The notes below the pieces were generated by a model that made no database searches, was not told the origin of the DNA, and saw nothing but the letters and a program-made list of their open reading frames with translations. DNA of 64,000 nt from Gadus chalcogrammus (Eukaryota > Chordata > Actinopteri > Gadiformes > Gadidae), in assembly GCF_026213295.1 (NCBI RefSeq), contig NC_079419.1, forward strand, positions 27,443,206 to 27,507,205, in the 5' to 3' direction. Made by a program: the position numbers and the translations under genes. The stretch's first letter is position 1, and every line of letters starts with the position of its first letter. This document shows, piece after piece, positions 13,572-24,378 of this stretch.

Positions 13572-16513
13572 ACTGGTTAAATTTGAACTTTTTAACACTC
13601 AATCCTTGAATAATAAATCCAGCTTGATTGAAGAGCATATCAGGGAAAAAGGACTTGACTTCATGTGTCTAACAGAAACCTGGCACCAGCCAGAGGTTTA
13701 CTCTGCCCTAAACGAAGCCTGTCCCCCAGGCTACAGTTACTTGGAGGCAGCCCGCAGAACTGGACGCGGTGGTGGCCTAGCTGTCATCCACAAACAGGAC
13801 CTGGAGTTGTCCCCCATGGTGCTGCCTACAACTTCCTCCTTTGAATGTCTTGCATTCACATGCAAGCCCCCCCATCCCATGACTGTTCTACTCATATACA
13901 GGCCCCCTAAACCCAACTCTGCTTTCATCCCGGAAATGTCTGATCTCCTCACAACACTCTGTACTACCTCTGCCAATACCATCATTCTGGGTGATTTAAA
14001 TATTCATGTTGACACCCCCTCATGCCAGCCCGCTGCTGATTTTCTTCAGCTGCTAGACTCCCTCAACCTACAACAACATGTTGATGCCCCCACACACTCC
14101 AGAGGACACACAATTGACCTGGTCATCTCAAACTCCGCCCCCATCAGCAACCTACAGGTCTATGATCTTGGCGTCTCGGATCACAGAGTTGTGTCAATGG
14201 AGCTCCCTTTTCCTTCCTCCCACACCAAACCAAAGCGGCAGATCCACTTCAGGAATGTGAAAAATATCAACATGGATGCCCTGGCCCTGGACCTTCAACA
14301 TCTCTCCTCTGGCTCAACTGACTCCCTGTCTGTTGCTGACTCAGTGGACTTATACAACCAGTCCCTGAGCAGTCTCCTGGATCTCCACGCCCCCTTAACA
14401 TCGAGGTCAGTCTCCTTCTCGCGCTCCGCACCCTGGTACACCAGTGAACTACGTACAATGAAGGCTGCTGGGCGTGTCCTTGAGCGGCGACTCAAGGCCT
14501 CTGGTCTGACCGTTCACAAACATGCATACAGGGAACACAGGAGGGCATATGCTGAAGCCCTGAATAATGCACGGTCCAGGTTCTATTCCGCAATAATCAA
14601 CAATAGCCCTGGTAACTCCAAACAGCTCTTTTCAACTGTCCATCACCTTCTCAAACCCCCTTTACCATCCCAATCTGATGTCACCACGGAGAGGTGCAAC
14701 ATGCACATCAACTTTTTTAAACAAAAAGTGAATAACATCCGCTCACAGCTCTCCACCACTACTGCCCTGCCCCTTCCAACTGCTGACCCACCGATTGACT
14801 CTGTCCAGACCCTCTGCTCCTTCTCCAGCATCACAAAGGAAGAGGTGGAGGACGTCATCAGGAAAATGAAGCCATCCACCTGTGCACTAGACCCCTTCCC
14901 TACAGCTCTGCTGAAGGCCAACATCTCTGCTGTCTCTCCACTCATCACCAATATCATTAACCACTCCCTCCTGGCCGGCCATATCCCATCTGCATTAAAA
15001 ACTGCTGTCATCAGACCAACATTAAAAAAACCTACCCTTGATCCAGAAGTCCTCTCCAACTACAGGCCCATCTCAAATCTCCCATTTCTGTCAAAAGTTC
15101 TGGAAAAAACTGTTGCAGCACAACTCCAGGATCACCTCATACAACATCAATTGTTTGAAAAATTCCAGTCTGGTTTCCGCTATGGCCACAGTACAGAAAC
15201 AGCCTTGGTCAGGGTCACAAATGACCTCCTGATGACAGCAGACACCGGCTCCCCATCTCTCCTCATCCTCCTGGACTTAACAGCTGCTTTTGATACGGTC
15301 GACCACAATATTCTCCTTCACCGCCTGCAATACACCATTGGACTATCAGGAAATGTAAAGAACTGGTTCACCTCGTACCTCACTGACAGAACTGAGCACG
15401 TTGCCCTGGGCAAAGCAAAATCACACACCAACAACGTCACCTGCGGTGTCCCCCAGGGCTCGGTGTTGGGCCCCACACTGTTCTCACTGTACATGCTCCC
15501 CCTGGGTAGTGTCATTAGCAGGCATGGCTTGTCTTACCACTGCTATGCTGATGATACACAGCTCTACATCAGGACAACCCCCACTTCTTCTGCCCCTCTG
15601 CCAACATCCACACTGACCACCTGCCTGGAGGAGATAGAGGCGTGGATGAAGCTCAACTTCCTACAACTTAACAGCCATAAAACGGAAGCCATCCTTATTG
15701 GCACGCCACATCAGCTCCGCTCCCCCACCATCACCAATATCACCTTCTCTGGCAAAAACATCCCCCTTTCCACATCCGTCACCAACCTCGGTGTTAAAAT
15801 GGACCCACAACTTAATTTTGACACCCACATCAAACACCTCTGTAAGACAGCTTTATACCACCTCAGGAACATTGCCAAACTCCGCCAATCACTCACCCTG
15901 GCTGATGCAGAGAAGCTCGTCCATGCCTTTGTCTCCTCCAGGTTGGACTACTGCAATGCACTCCTCATTGGGATCCCTGGCAAGAGCATCCAGAGGCTCC
16001 AATACATTCAAAACAGTGCTGCCAGGGTCCTGATGAGGGTGCGCAAGCATGACCACATCACCCCCATCCTGAAATCACTGCACTGGCTCCCTGTCTCACT
16101 CAGAATTGAGTACAAGGTCTCCCTCCTCACCCACCAGTGCCTTCACGGACTTGCCCCCCTCTACCTTCAGGAACTCCTCACCCCCCCGACAAACTCACGT
16201 ACACTCCGTTCAGGATCCACTCACACCCTCCAAACCCGACATACGAAGCTGTGCACCATGGGTGATCGGGCCTTTTCTGCTGCTGCCCCTAGACTATGGA
16301 ACGCCCTCCCTGACCACCCGAGGGCTCCACAGACTACAGCTCTTTTTAAACGGAACCTCAAAACCCATCTCTTTAAAAGAGCATTTAGCTAAACTTTCTT
16401 TGAGGTTCCCCCTTTTTTTAATAGTTTTTTGGTATTTTTTTCTCTGAAGCACTTTGAGATTCTTGAATATAAAGTGCATTATAAATAAAATGTATTATTA
16501 TTATTATTATTAT
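13572..16513 (+). mobile_element. L2-clade LINE, 5'-truncated, inserted in the minus-strand LINE
   Basis: The element runs from the endonuclease domain to a 3' end with CTTTGAGAT, a TATAAAGTGC-type block and a (TTA)n tail, the usual fish L2 ending. The interrupted LINE reads across the junction as ...CTTCTCATCCT / CCTTCTCAGG, with a few bases of shared ATCCT at both sides. L2 moves by target-primed reverse transcription using its own endonuclease and RT. Confidence 0.88.
13573..16392 (+). CDS. L2-type ORF2: endonuclease plus reverse transcriptase, open to the stop
   Basis: The frame stays open for about 940 codons to TAA at 16390-16392. A formal ATG at 13387 belongs to the interrupted LINE's antisense DNA, so the first roughly 62 codons of that frame are not L2. 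The endonuclease part (codons 1 to about 220) shows CLTETWHQPEV, LLIYRPPKPN, ILGDLNIHVD and GVSDHRVV. The RT shows NYRPISNLPFLSKVLEK, FQSGFRYGHSTETAL, LLDLTAAFDTVDHNIL, GVPQGSVLGPTLFSLY and the catalytic YADDTQLYI, followed by the C-terminal SSRLDYCNALL and LHWLPVSLRIEYK blocks. The missing N-terminus means it cannot move on its own, although the catalytic boxes look intact. Confidence 0.88.
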   Translation: MVKFELFNTQSLNNKSSLIEEHIREKGLDFMCLTETWHQPEVYSALNEACPPGYSYLEAARRTGRGGGLAVIHKQDLELSPMVLPTTSSFECLAFTCKPPHPMTVLLIYRPPKPNSAFIPEMSDLLTTLCTTSANTIILGDLNIHVDTPSCQPAADFLQLLDSLNLQQHVDAPTHSRGHTIDLVISNSAPISNLQVYDLGVSDHRVVSMELPFPSSHTKPKRQIHFRNVKNINMDALALDLQHLSSGSTDSLSVADSVDLYNQSLSSLLDLHAPLTSRSVSFSRSAPWYTSELRTMKAAGRVLERRLKASGLTVHKHAYREHRRAYAEALNNARSRFYSAIINNSPGNSKQLFSTVHHLLKPPLPSQSDVTTERCNMHINFFKQKVNNIRSQLSTTTALPLPTADPPIDSVQTLCSFSSITKEEVEDVIRKMKPSTCALDPFPTALLKANISAVSPLITNIINHSLLAGHIPSALKTAVIRPTLKKPTLDPEVLSNYRPISNLPFLSKVLEKTVAAQLQDHLIQHQLFEKFQSGFRYGHSTETALVRVTNDLLMTADTGSPSLLILLDLTAAFDTVDHNILLHRLQYTIGLSGNVKNWFTSYLTDRTEHVALGKAKSHTNNVTCGVPQGSVLGPTLFSLYMLPLGSVISRHGLSYHCYADDTQLYIRTTPTSSAPLPTSTLTTCLEEIEAWMKLNFLQLNSHKTEAILIGTPHQLRSPTITNITFSGKNIPLSTSVTNLGVKMDPQLNFDTHIKHLCKTALYHLRNIAKLRQSLTLADAEKLVHAFVSSRLDYCNALLIGIPGKSIQRLQYIQNSAARVLMRVRKHDHITPILKSLHWLPVSLRIEYKVSLLTHQCLHGLAPLYLQELLTPPTNSRTLRSGSTHTLQTRHTKLCTMGDRAFSAAAPRLWNALPDHPRAPQTTALFKRNLKTHLFKRAFS

Positions 16514-17243
16514 CCTTCTCAGGAAGTGGAGTCGTGTCTGCGCCTTCTTGACCAGCGCGGTGGTGTTGGTAGTCCATGAGAGGTCATTCGTGATGTGCAC
16601 TCCCAGGAACTTTGTGCTTTTCACAGACTCTACTGCACTGCCGTTGATGATGAGTGGGATGTGTGTTGGTTGTTTCTTCCTGAAGTCTACAGTAATTTAT
16701 TTTGTTTTGTTGACGTTGAGAAGCAGATTGTTCCTCTCACACCAGTTGATGAGTAGCTGTACCTCCTCTCTGTATGCTGAGTCATCATTGTCTTTGATGA
16801 GGCCCACCACTGTTGTGTCATCTGCAAATTTGATGATGTGATTCGTTTCAAATTTGGCACAGCAGTCGTGGGTCATCAGCGTGAACAGCAGGGGGGATAG
16901 CACACATCCTTGCGGCACCCCCGTGTTTATGATGGTGGTCGCTGAGGAGTTGTTTCCGACTCTGACTGTCTGCAGTCTGTTTGTAAGAAAGTCCAGCAGC
17001 CAGTTGCACAGTGAAGTGCTGATGCCTATTGTACTCAGCTTGTCCACCAGATGTTAGGGAATGACGGTGTTGAACGCAGAGCTGAAGTCTATGAACAGCA
17101 TCCGCGCGTGACTGTTTTTGTTCTCCAGATGAGCCAGGCAGAGGTGGAGTGCTGTTGCTATGGCGTCATCAGTGGAGCGCTTGGGGCGGTAGGCAAATTG
17201 GTATGGATCTAGAGTAGTGGGGAGGGTGGATGTTAGGTGGAAG

Positions 17244-18380
17244 CGTATGCGTCCTTTGAGACCCCCTTTGATATATGAGACCTCAAAGTACAGCTTACTT
17301 AAATGTTGTCGACCTGCAGTCACCTATTGCATCACTTCCTAGGGCTTCGGCCTCCTAATTGATCATTGTAGCATAATTGAATGCCCTCTTTCATATATAT
17401 GATACCTCTACCACTGGGACGTGGCAACAATTCTCCAAATCCATATGGGGAGGGGGGGGGTGATGCTTGTGGACAGTAGGGTTGTACACTAGACATAAAA
17501 GGAAGCAAACTCAGGAGAAGGAATGACCTCTCACAAATATATATTTAATAAATTGTTTCAAATAACCCTGCCTCGTTAAATCACTGAGCTTGGTGTTTTG
17601 CTTTCAAAAATAGGTTATAGAAGAAGTCTAAACTGCAGAAAATAAAAACATCCAAGCTGCCTTTTAAGGATACCTTGGAATATCTGTCTATTTTTTAACC
17701 ATCGGACCCTAGTTTACGACAAAAACAACACAATGGACGGCAGCTCCTTTGCCGCGTGGTTTTTAGAGCCATGTAAGGATTAGAGGGGCTGGTCGATAGC
17801 AACCACCATAGCAACCATGACGGTCAAGTGACTGGATGCAACCCCGTTGAAAAAAATAGAATACCACCCTACACACTGAGGAGAATAATGATATTTAAAT
17901 TATTATGACCATGAAGTCTTTATTTGCATGGGTTTACATTTCGTTCTGTGTAGCATGGAAAAATGGGAGAAACACTCCCATTCAGAATGCATTGGTTTAC
18001 ATTTCGTTCTTTGGAGCACAGTTATTTTTATTTATTTATTTATTTTGTGGAGGTGCTTCAAAGATGCTAATTTTTCTGCAATAATCCAAAATCCAATGGA
18101 AAAACCCGTTGGCTTTTTGTCAAGGGAAACCCAGGTCGACGCTCACTTCCGGGTTGGCGTACGTCATCCCTCCACCACTATATACTGTAAAAACACATGT
18201 TCAAGTTGAATGATAATGCATGAATCTATTCATGCTATTCATGACAATTATTTTGGCCATGGTGGATCCAGATCTGCTCTGGAGCATTTCTGCACCTCGG
18301 GCAACAGCGCAGGGTTGCCAGGTCCTCCCTTCAAATGTCCGAGAAGCAGCCCAAGTTGTTGTTTTAGCAGCGAAAGGCAT

Positions 18381-18419
<39 letters not shown>

Positions 18420-19190
18420 GCGTGCGTGCGTGTGTGTGTGTGTATAGCACGCTATTTTATGTTGAAATGTGACGTAATCCAGTGTTCACAAAAACGTACA
18501 CTGTCAATGTATGCTTTTGGCGACTGGGTTGGCTCTCAGATAAACAGGTTTCTAACAAGATGATATTTTAGCGTCACAGGGTTTGGGAGGAAGGGGCGGG
18601 CCTTCTGAGAGGGGGTTCCGGGCATAGTTCCGGGGGTTTCCTTCCGGGCGGGAGTTTTGGTTGTTGTAGTTTTCCGGTGGAGCTGTGCCTACCTGTCCGA
18701 TTGTGGAATCCAATAAACCTGCTATCAAGCTTACTTCGCTCAATACCTCGCCTGTGGTTATTACAATATCATTAAAAGTTACATAAAGTAACGGTTTAAT
18801 AACACAAACGCAGGAAACACGTGAGCTGCTAGTTTAGCGAAAGCAGCATCCCTAGCAACCTGACGTCGTTGAAACATGCGAGCGAGACGATTCAATCTTC
18901 CTAATAACTATAAAACTAAAGATCAGACACAATCACTGACTGAAGATTATGCAAGGAAAATTTACATTTCTCACTAGAAATGTCATTAGAAACACGTTTA
19001 ATGGTGAATCGATCCTAAAATATTGCATTTCCCATTCAGATAATAAAGATCATACACATTCACTGACTGAAGATTATGCAAGGAAAATGTACATTTCTCG
19101 CTAGAAATGTCATTAGAAACACGTTTAATGGTGTATCTGTCCTAAAATATTGCATTTCCCATTCAGATAATAACGATTAATATGGCTACG
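17244..19190. repeat. IR2 right arm
   Basis: Reverse complement of 9155-11079. It has the same order of blocks inverted: the poly-G/C tract near 17450, the GGACCCTAGTTTACGAC-type module border, a block around CGTCATCCCTCCACCA, an interrupted GT run (18383-18440), and two tandem 150-bp blocks (18950-19170). About 70 bp near 18465-18530 have no counterpart on the left. Confidence 0.9.
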
Positions 19191-19251
19191 CGCGTCCCGA
19201 GCAACCACGAGCGTCCACGAGCGGCCCCGAGACTTCAGAATGTCGTTATTT

Positions 19252-19978
19252 GCATTATTAAAGAGAGGCCTGATTCTCAGATATGCATGCTGCATGGCTA
19301 GGGTGTAGGTTTGGGTAGAACTTCAGACCAAAATCTTGCAAGCGAGCCGCTGGGTGAGGTGCAACAAGATGGAGCACTTGCTGAGTAATTTCTTGTAGGG
19401 CCGGTGCGTAAGAGGGCAAACAAGATGTCCTTCAACATCTACGCTTCCAGGCGATTGCAACGGTGCCACACATGAACACATTCAAACATGTTTAATGGTA
19501 GTAATTAGCTGTCGAAATTGGAGGCCTTAATCAATACTGACCAGCTATTGATTTGCTTCCCGATAAAAGTTTTTGACAAATGACATGTTATTTAGCATCT
19601 ACACATTGAGCTGAGTCCAATGACACATAGCATGACACTCCACGGCCCTACACAGCCCCCTACACTACATGGCCCCTGTATTTTACATGGTACACCTATG
19701 GTCTAGGACATGATCTCTGTGTGGCACAAGGTCGAGCTTGATCTCATTGGACTCAGCTGCTAATGTAGATGCTAAATAACATGTAATTTGTCAGAAAACT
19801 CCATCGGGTAGCAAATCTATAGCTGGTTATTATCTATAAAGGCCTCCAAAATCGACAGCTAATTACTACCCTGAAACATAGTCAAATATGGTCATGCATG
19901 GCACCGTTGCAATCGCCTCGAAACGTAGATGACAAATGACACCTTGTTTGCCCCGTTACGGGAAGATATTTTCATGGT
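19252..19978. mobile_element. Fold-back element, copy 2
   Basis: This copy shares TTAAAGAGAGGCCTGATTC and the following 140 bp with 12700-12850. It has inner palindromic halves at about 19415-19640 and 19740-19975, each carrying the GTCGAAATTGGAGG-type block. It lies just outside the right arm of IR2, while copy 1 is inside the loop. Confidence 0.7.
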
Positions 19979-20567
19979 ATATCTTTCTATTTCCTAACCA
20001 AGCTCCATTGCCGTCTTTAACCAACGTGGTTTGCCGAGAGTCACGTGACGTTGACGCAGGCCCATTGAAAAGAAAAGGCCCAAAAAACGTAGGCTTGTCA
20101 CATGTTTAAAGCCGTTATTGCAATTAATTAATTAATATTAAAATATAGGCTGTATACAATTATTACGTCGTGTAATATTCTATCTATAAGTAGACCATAA
20201 CTTTTATTCAATTATCATTATAACATGATCTGTATCTGACCATTGAACATCTTTAACCAAGTTCAGGTATAACCAGATCATATAACAAATATTTATAACA
20301 TATAAACTAGGCTAAACGTATAGCATATCATACATTTGGTTACAGGCCAAATTCGGTATAAATGTTACCCTCTGCTGGCCCACAACTAGATCGTCGCGTC
20401 CCTAGCAACCTGACGTCTTTGAAACATGCTAGGGAGACCATAAAACTAACTATCGAACAAAAGATCAGACACATTCACTGACTGAAGATTATGCAAGTAA
20501 AAAGTATATTTCTCGCTAGAAATGTTATTAGAAACACGTTTAATGGTCAATCTGTCCTAAAATATTG

Positions 20568-20569
<2 letters not shown>
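19979..20569. other. AT-rich unassigned stretch
   Basis: I see no gene here. The last 110 bp (20460-20569) are a further diverged copy of the 150-bp block in the IR2 arms (CTCGCTAGAAATG, AACACGTTTAATGG). A (TA)n run follows at 20571-20609. Confidence 0.6.
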
Positions 20570-20599
<30 letters not shown>

Positions 20600-20618
<19 letters not shown>

Positions 20619-20972
20619 GCCTAATGCCTTCAGGGCGGCGCTACTGTTCAATCAGGACAAGAACAATGAGGTACTCCCACTCTTTTATCCCTGCAACCAT
20701 CAGGTTACTAAATGATGACAAAAGTAAGGAGTAGGTGGAGAGCACACCAGTGTTGCTGGGTGTTTCCGGGGGCAGGGTGGTTGTTACTGACGGGCTGAAA
20801 TGAATTGTGAGTTAAATGTGTGTGTTGGACTGCCTTTGATATATGTTTTTGTCTACCTCCTATTGCTATTTATTGTATTTATTAAGTAATCTATTATGTG
20901 AGACTGGAAACTGTGAACGAAATTGCCCATTTTGGGATAAATAAAGTTTTCTAATCTAATCTAATCTAATAT
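20600..20972 (+). mobile_element. 3' end of another LINE
   Basis: A C-terminal coding scrap reads HSFIPATIRLLND on the plus strand. It is followed by a 3' UTR with GGGATAAATAAAG and a tail of TCTAA repeats (20947-20972), typical of a fish LINE 3' end. The rest of the element is missing. Confidence 0.7.
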
Positions 20973-21470
20973 ATATATATATATATATATACGTAACCAT
21001 TTCCCCCAAATGCTGGGAGAACGTATCGACCCCTATTGGTGCTATTCCTCCATTCATTTAGATGGGCGGAAGAAACGTGTATCTCTTCACGCTTTGGTCA
21101 GGCATAGCGTGACATTGAACACGCCTTGCGAGGTGGACCTGGACCAATGTATCTATTTCACGCCTTGGCGTGATACCGGGTTGAACAGACTGTTCTGTGT
21201 TTATGTGTGGAAAAATAACATCATTACACGGTTCCATAAAATAACATAATCAGCAAAGACAATGATTTTATATCCATGCTTTAAACGGCATTCGGGCTGC
21301 TAGTTTCAGCGTCCATAGCAACCATCATAGGCTTAGCCACCATGTTTTTCTGTCGAGACAAAATACGTTTTCAGACCAACGTAATTGAGAATGCCGAATA
21401 GTTCTCTGGGAACGTAATTTTCATGAGACAGGGTTGTCCTTTAGGGCTTCGGCCTCCTAATTGATCATTG
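20973..21470. other. Unassigned stretch
   Basis: A short (TA)n run comes first. A 79-codon open frame at 21010-21249 follows, but it has no motif I recognise and no clear coding signature. GGGCTTCGGCCTCCTAATTG at 21440-21460 is also present in the IR2 arms (17342). Confidence 0.5.
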
Positions 21471-21477
21471 ATCAAAA

Positions 21478-21585
21478 CTCTGCCCAATCCTCACCTTCTC
21501 TGACGCAGAGAAACTCGTCCACGCCTTAATCCCCTCCAGGCTTGATTACTGTAACAGCCTTCTCATCGGTACACCCTATAACACC
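21478..21585 (+). pseudogene. L2 reverse transcriptase scrap
   Basis: A short frame corresponding to FSDAEKLVHALIPSRLDYC matches the region near the end of the L2 RT (compare 15905-15965). It sits directly upstream of an L2 endonuclease segment, so two L2 pieces are joined out of order. Confidence 0.65.
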
Positions 21586-21782
21586 TACAAGAACTCACCC
21601 TCCCTTTAGTAATATCATCCTTTGAATTCATTGCTTTTAAAGCCCCCTCCGCCACAACAGTTATCCTCATCTACCGGCCACCCAAACCTAATCCCTCATT
21701 CCTCTCTGACCTCACTGAACTCCTCACACTAGCATCAACCCTCTCTCCACGTCTGCTGTTACTTGGAGATTTTAATATCCAC

Positions 21783-22713
21783 ATGGACTCCCCCACTTGC
21801 AAGCTCTCATTTGAATTCACCACTTTATTGGAAAATTTCTCTCTCGCCCAACATGTCACCTTCCCCACCCATGACAAAGGACACATCCTTGACCTTGTCT
21901 GCTCCATTAATCTCCCTGTACTCGACCTCCGCCCATACCCCTTTCCCCTCTCTGATCACAACCTTTTACGGTTCTCCATCCTCTCCCCCATCTCCCGCCC
22001 CCGCCCCCTTAGAGAAATCACCTTCCGTAACCTAAAATCCATTGACCCCCACCATCTCTCTGACCTGCTCTCCTCCACCCTCCCTCTGGACTCAACCCTC
22101 ATCTCACCTGATGAGCTCACAAACCACCTTAATGCTACCCTGTCTTCCTCCCTCAACACTCTGGCCCCCCTCAAAACCAAAACTGTCTCCTTTAATACCT
22201 CCTCACCCTGGTTTACACCTGCACTCCGCAAATTGAAACAAACCGGCCGCAAACTCGAACGACTCTCCAAAAAAACCTCACTCACAGTCCACCATCAAGC
22301 CTACAAACTCCACCTCACTGCCTACAAAGACGCCCTCACCGCCGCCAAGTCTGCATACCTCTCCGCCATCTTTTCTGACCCCTGTCAAAACCCCAGAACC
22401 CTCTTCTCCACAGTGAGCAACCTCCTCAAACCGCGGACCAGCACCCTCTCCACCTCCACCCCAGATCTCTGCAACTCATTCCTCCAGTTCTTCGCCGACA
22501 AAATCACTGCAATCAACCATTCACTATTCCCTGTACATAACCCCCCTGCACACTCAATGGCCTCTCCCCTACCCATCTCTCTGGACCTCCCAACACCTCC
22601 TCCCCATTGCCGTCTCACCCACTTTGACCTGATTACCCCTCCTGCACTCTCCAAACTTATAGGCTCCTCCAAACCTACTACCTGCTCCCTTGATCCCCTC
22701 CCCACTCCCCTTT
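21783..22713 (+). pseudogene. L2 endonuclease region, 5' part
   Basis: The frame shows IYRPPKPNPSF and LLGDFNIHMDSPTCK upstream, then KGHILDLV, PLSDHNLLRF (the Ser-Asp-His catalytic box of apurinic-type endonucleases), SPWFTPALRKLKQTGRKLER and TTCSLDPLPTPL. It is cut by the Rex/Babar-like insertion. The upstream part is in another frame, so the N-terminus is broken too. Confidence 0.75.
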
Positions 22714-22765
22714 CCCTTTCTCCAGTGCCTTCAACACCATCAGTCCGGCTCTACTGGGTGAGAAG

Positions 22766-23701
22766 ATGACTGCGATGGAGGTGGAGGCCCCCATCGTGTC
22801 CTGGATTGTTGATTACCTGACGGGCAGACCACAGTACGTACGCCTACAGAACTGTGTGTCTGACAAGGTGGTCAGCAACAATGGGGCCCCACAGGGGACT
22901 GTCCTCTCTCCCTTCCTCTTCACCCTCTTCACCTCAGACTTTAACTATTGCACTGAGTCCTGCCACCTTCAGAAGTTTTCTGATGACTCAGCAATAGTTG
23001 GCTGCATTGAAAAGGGGGATGACCGTGAATATAGGACTGTTGTGGACAACTTTGTCACTTGGAGTGAGCTGAATCACCTGCAACTCAACGTGACAAAGAC
23101 GAAGGAGCTCATTGTGGATCTGAGGAGGGAGAAAACAGCAGCTGTGACCCCTGTTTCCATACAGGGGGTCCCAGTGGACACTGTTGAGGAGTACAAGTAC
23201 CTGGGGGTGTACTTTAATAACAAGTTGGACTGGTCTAGAAATGCAGAGGCTGTCTACAAAAAAGGCCAAAGCCGACTCTTTTGCCTCAGGAGGCTGAGGT
23301 CCTTTAACATCTGCCGGACGATGCTGAGGATGTTTTACGAGTCTGTTGTAGCCAGTGCAATCTTCTTCGCTGTCACATGCTGGGGCAGTGGGATGAGGGT
23401 TGCAGACACCAACAGACTTGAAAGACTGATTAGGAGGGCCGGTGATGTTGTGGGGGAGGAACTGGACACCCTGACGACCGTGGCAGAGAGGAGGATGCTG
23501 TCCAGGTTTCAGTCCATCTTGGACAATGTCTCACACCCTCTCTATGACACACTGGCCCTGCAGAGGAGCACCTTCAGCAGGAGATTCCTCTCACCCAGAT
23601 GCACCACAGAGCGCCACAGGAAATCTTTCCTGCCTGTGGCCATTAAAATTTACAACGCCTCCCTTAGAATGTCAGACACCGTCCCTCTCTGTAATCTCTG
23701 A
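22766..23701 (+). pseudogene. Rex/Babar-like reverse transcriptase, C-terminal part
   Basis: Open for 311 codons, showing SWIVDYLTGRPQYVRLQ, NNGAPQGTVLSPFLFTLF, the active-site region FSDDSAIVG (Ala replaced by Ser compared with F-A-D-D), LNHLQLNVTKTKELIVDLRR, EYKYLGVYFNNKLDWS and a C-terminal LERLIRRAGDVVG block. The ATG at 22766 is simply the first Met inside a truncated frame. No endonuclease is present, so it is inactive. Confidence 0.82.
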
Positions 23702-23776
23702 CCTCAAACAAGGACTATAATTCTTGCACCTTTTGCACAATACTGTACAATTCTTTTTGTACAGTGCTGTCTTTTG

Positions 23777-23818
23777 TGTATGTATGTATGTATGTATGTA
23801 TGTATGTATGTATGTATG

Positions 23819-23853
<35 letters not shown>

Positions 23854-24112
23854 ATATGTATGTATATGTGTATGTGTATGTATGTATGTATGTATATGTG
23901 TGTATATGTGTATATGTATATGTATATATATATATATATGTATGTGTATATATGGTGTTGTATATATATTTATATTGTCCTTAAATTTTTTATTTGTATA
24001 TTTTGTTTTTCTTAGGTTGTATCTTTTATCTTTTGTGTATGTATGTGTATTTATGTTGTATGTATGTGTATGTGTATATGTATGTATGTATATATATATA
24101 TATATATATGTG

Positions 24113-24146
<34 letters not shown>

Positions 24147-24230
24147 TGTATATATGTATATGTATATATATATATATGTGTGTGTGTATGTATATGTATA
24201 TGTATATATATGGATATGGATATATATGTT
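23777..24230. repeat. (GTAT)n, (TA)n and (GTATAT)n simple-repeat block
   Basis: A continuous purine-pyrimidine alternating region, broken by about 100 bp of ordinary sequence near 23960-24050. All open frames here (long Met/Tyr/Cys/Ile strings) are low-complexity artefacts. Confidence 0.95.
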
Positions 24231-24332
24231 ATATTTTATATTTTATTCTTAATATTTATTTATTTATTTATTTGTGTATGTATATCTGGAGTTCGTGACA
24301 AATATAATTTCCCTCTGGGATTATTAAAGTAT

Positions 24333-24378
<46 letters not shown>

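Larger units (their letters stand above)
12856..17244 (-). mobile_element. Minus-strand non-LTR retrotransposon, 5'-truncated, split by an L2
   Basis: On the minus strand the element ends with AATAAAGTACACTTGAAC and a short (TTGAAC)n tail at 12856-12880, a LINE-type 3' end. Upstream lie the reverse transcriptase parts, interrupted by the L2 at 13572-16513. The 5' end is truncated at about 17244, where it meets the IR2 right arm. An (AC)n run (13001-13096) sits in its 3' UTR. The clade is uncertain; jockey/CR1-group is my best reading. Confidence 0.8.
13240..17323 (-). pseudogene. LINE reverse transcriptase, minus strand, interrupted
   Basis: The RT fragment on the minus strand runs from about 17250 to 16514. 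It shows [44 protein letters not shown] and FADDTTVV (the catalytic F-A-D-D box), then LNVNKTKE and FLGVHI. There is a stop just after FNTVIP. After the L2 the frame resumes at about 13571 (RMRRADLPTSALTTFFRGAI) and runs into the C-terminal region, stopping near 13242. No endonuclease domain remains because of the 5' truncation. Removing the L2 puts LHFLRR directly before MRRADLP, so it was one frame before the insertion. Confidence 0.8.
22714..24378 (+). mobile_element. Rex/Babar-like LINE, 5'-truncated, inserted in the L2
   Basis: The element starts inside the RT (FSSAFNTISPALLGEK), runs through about 950 bp of coding DNA, then a long simple-repeat 3' UTR, and ends with TTTCCCTCTGGGATTATTAA and an (ATCT)n tail at 24331-24378. 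That tail is characteristic of fish Rex/Babar-type LINEs. The clade name is by resemblance. Confidence 0.8.

Noticed and set aside
21010..21249. 79-codon plus-strand frame as a gene
   Set aside because: No recognised motif, no splice or promoter context, and surrounded by repeat debris.
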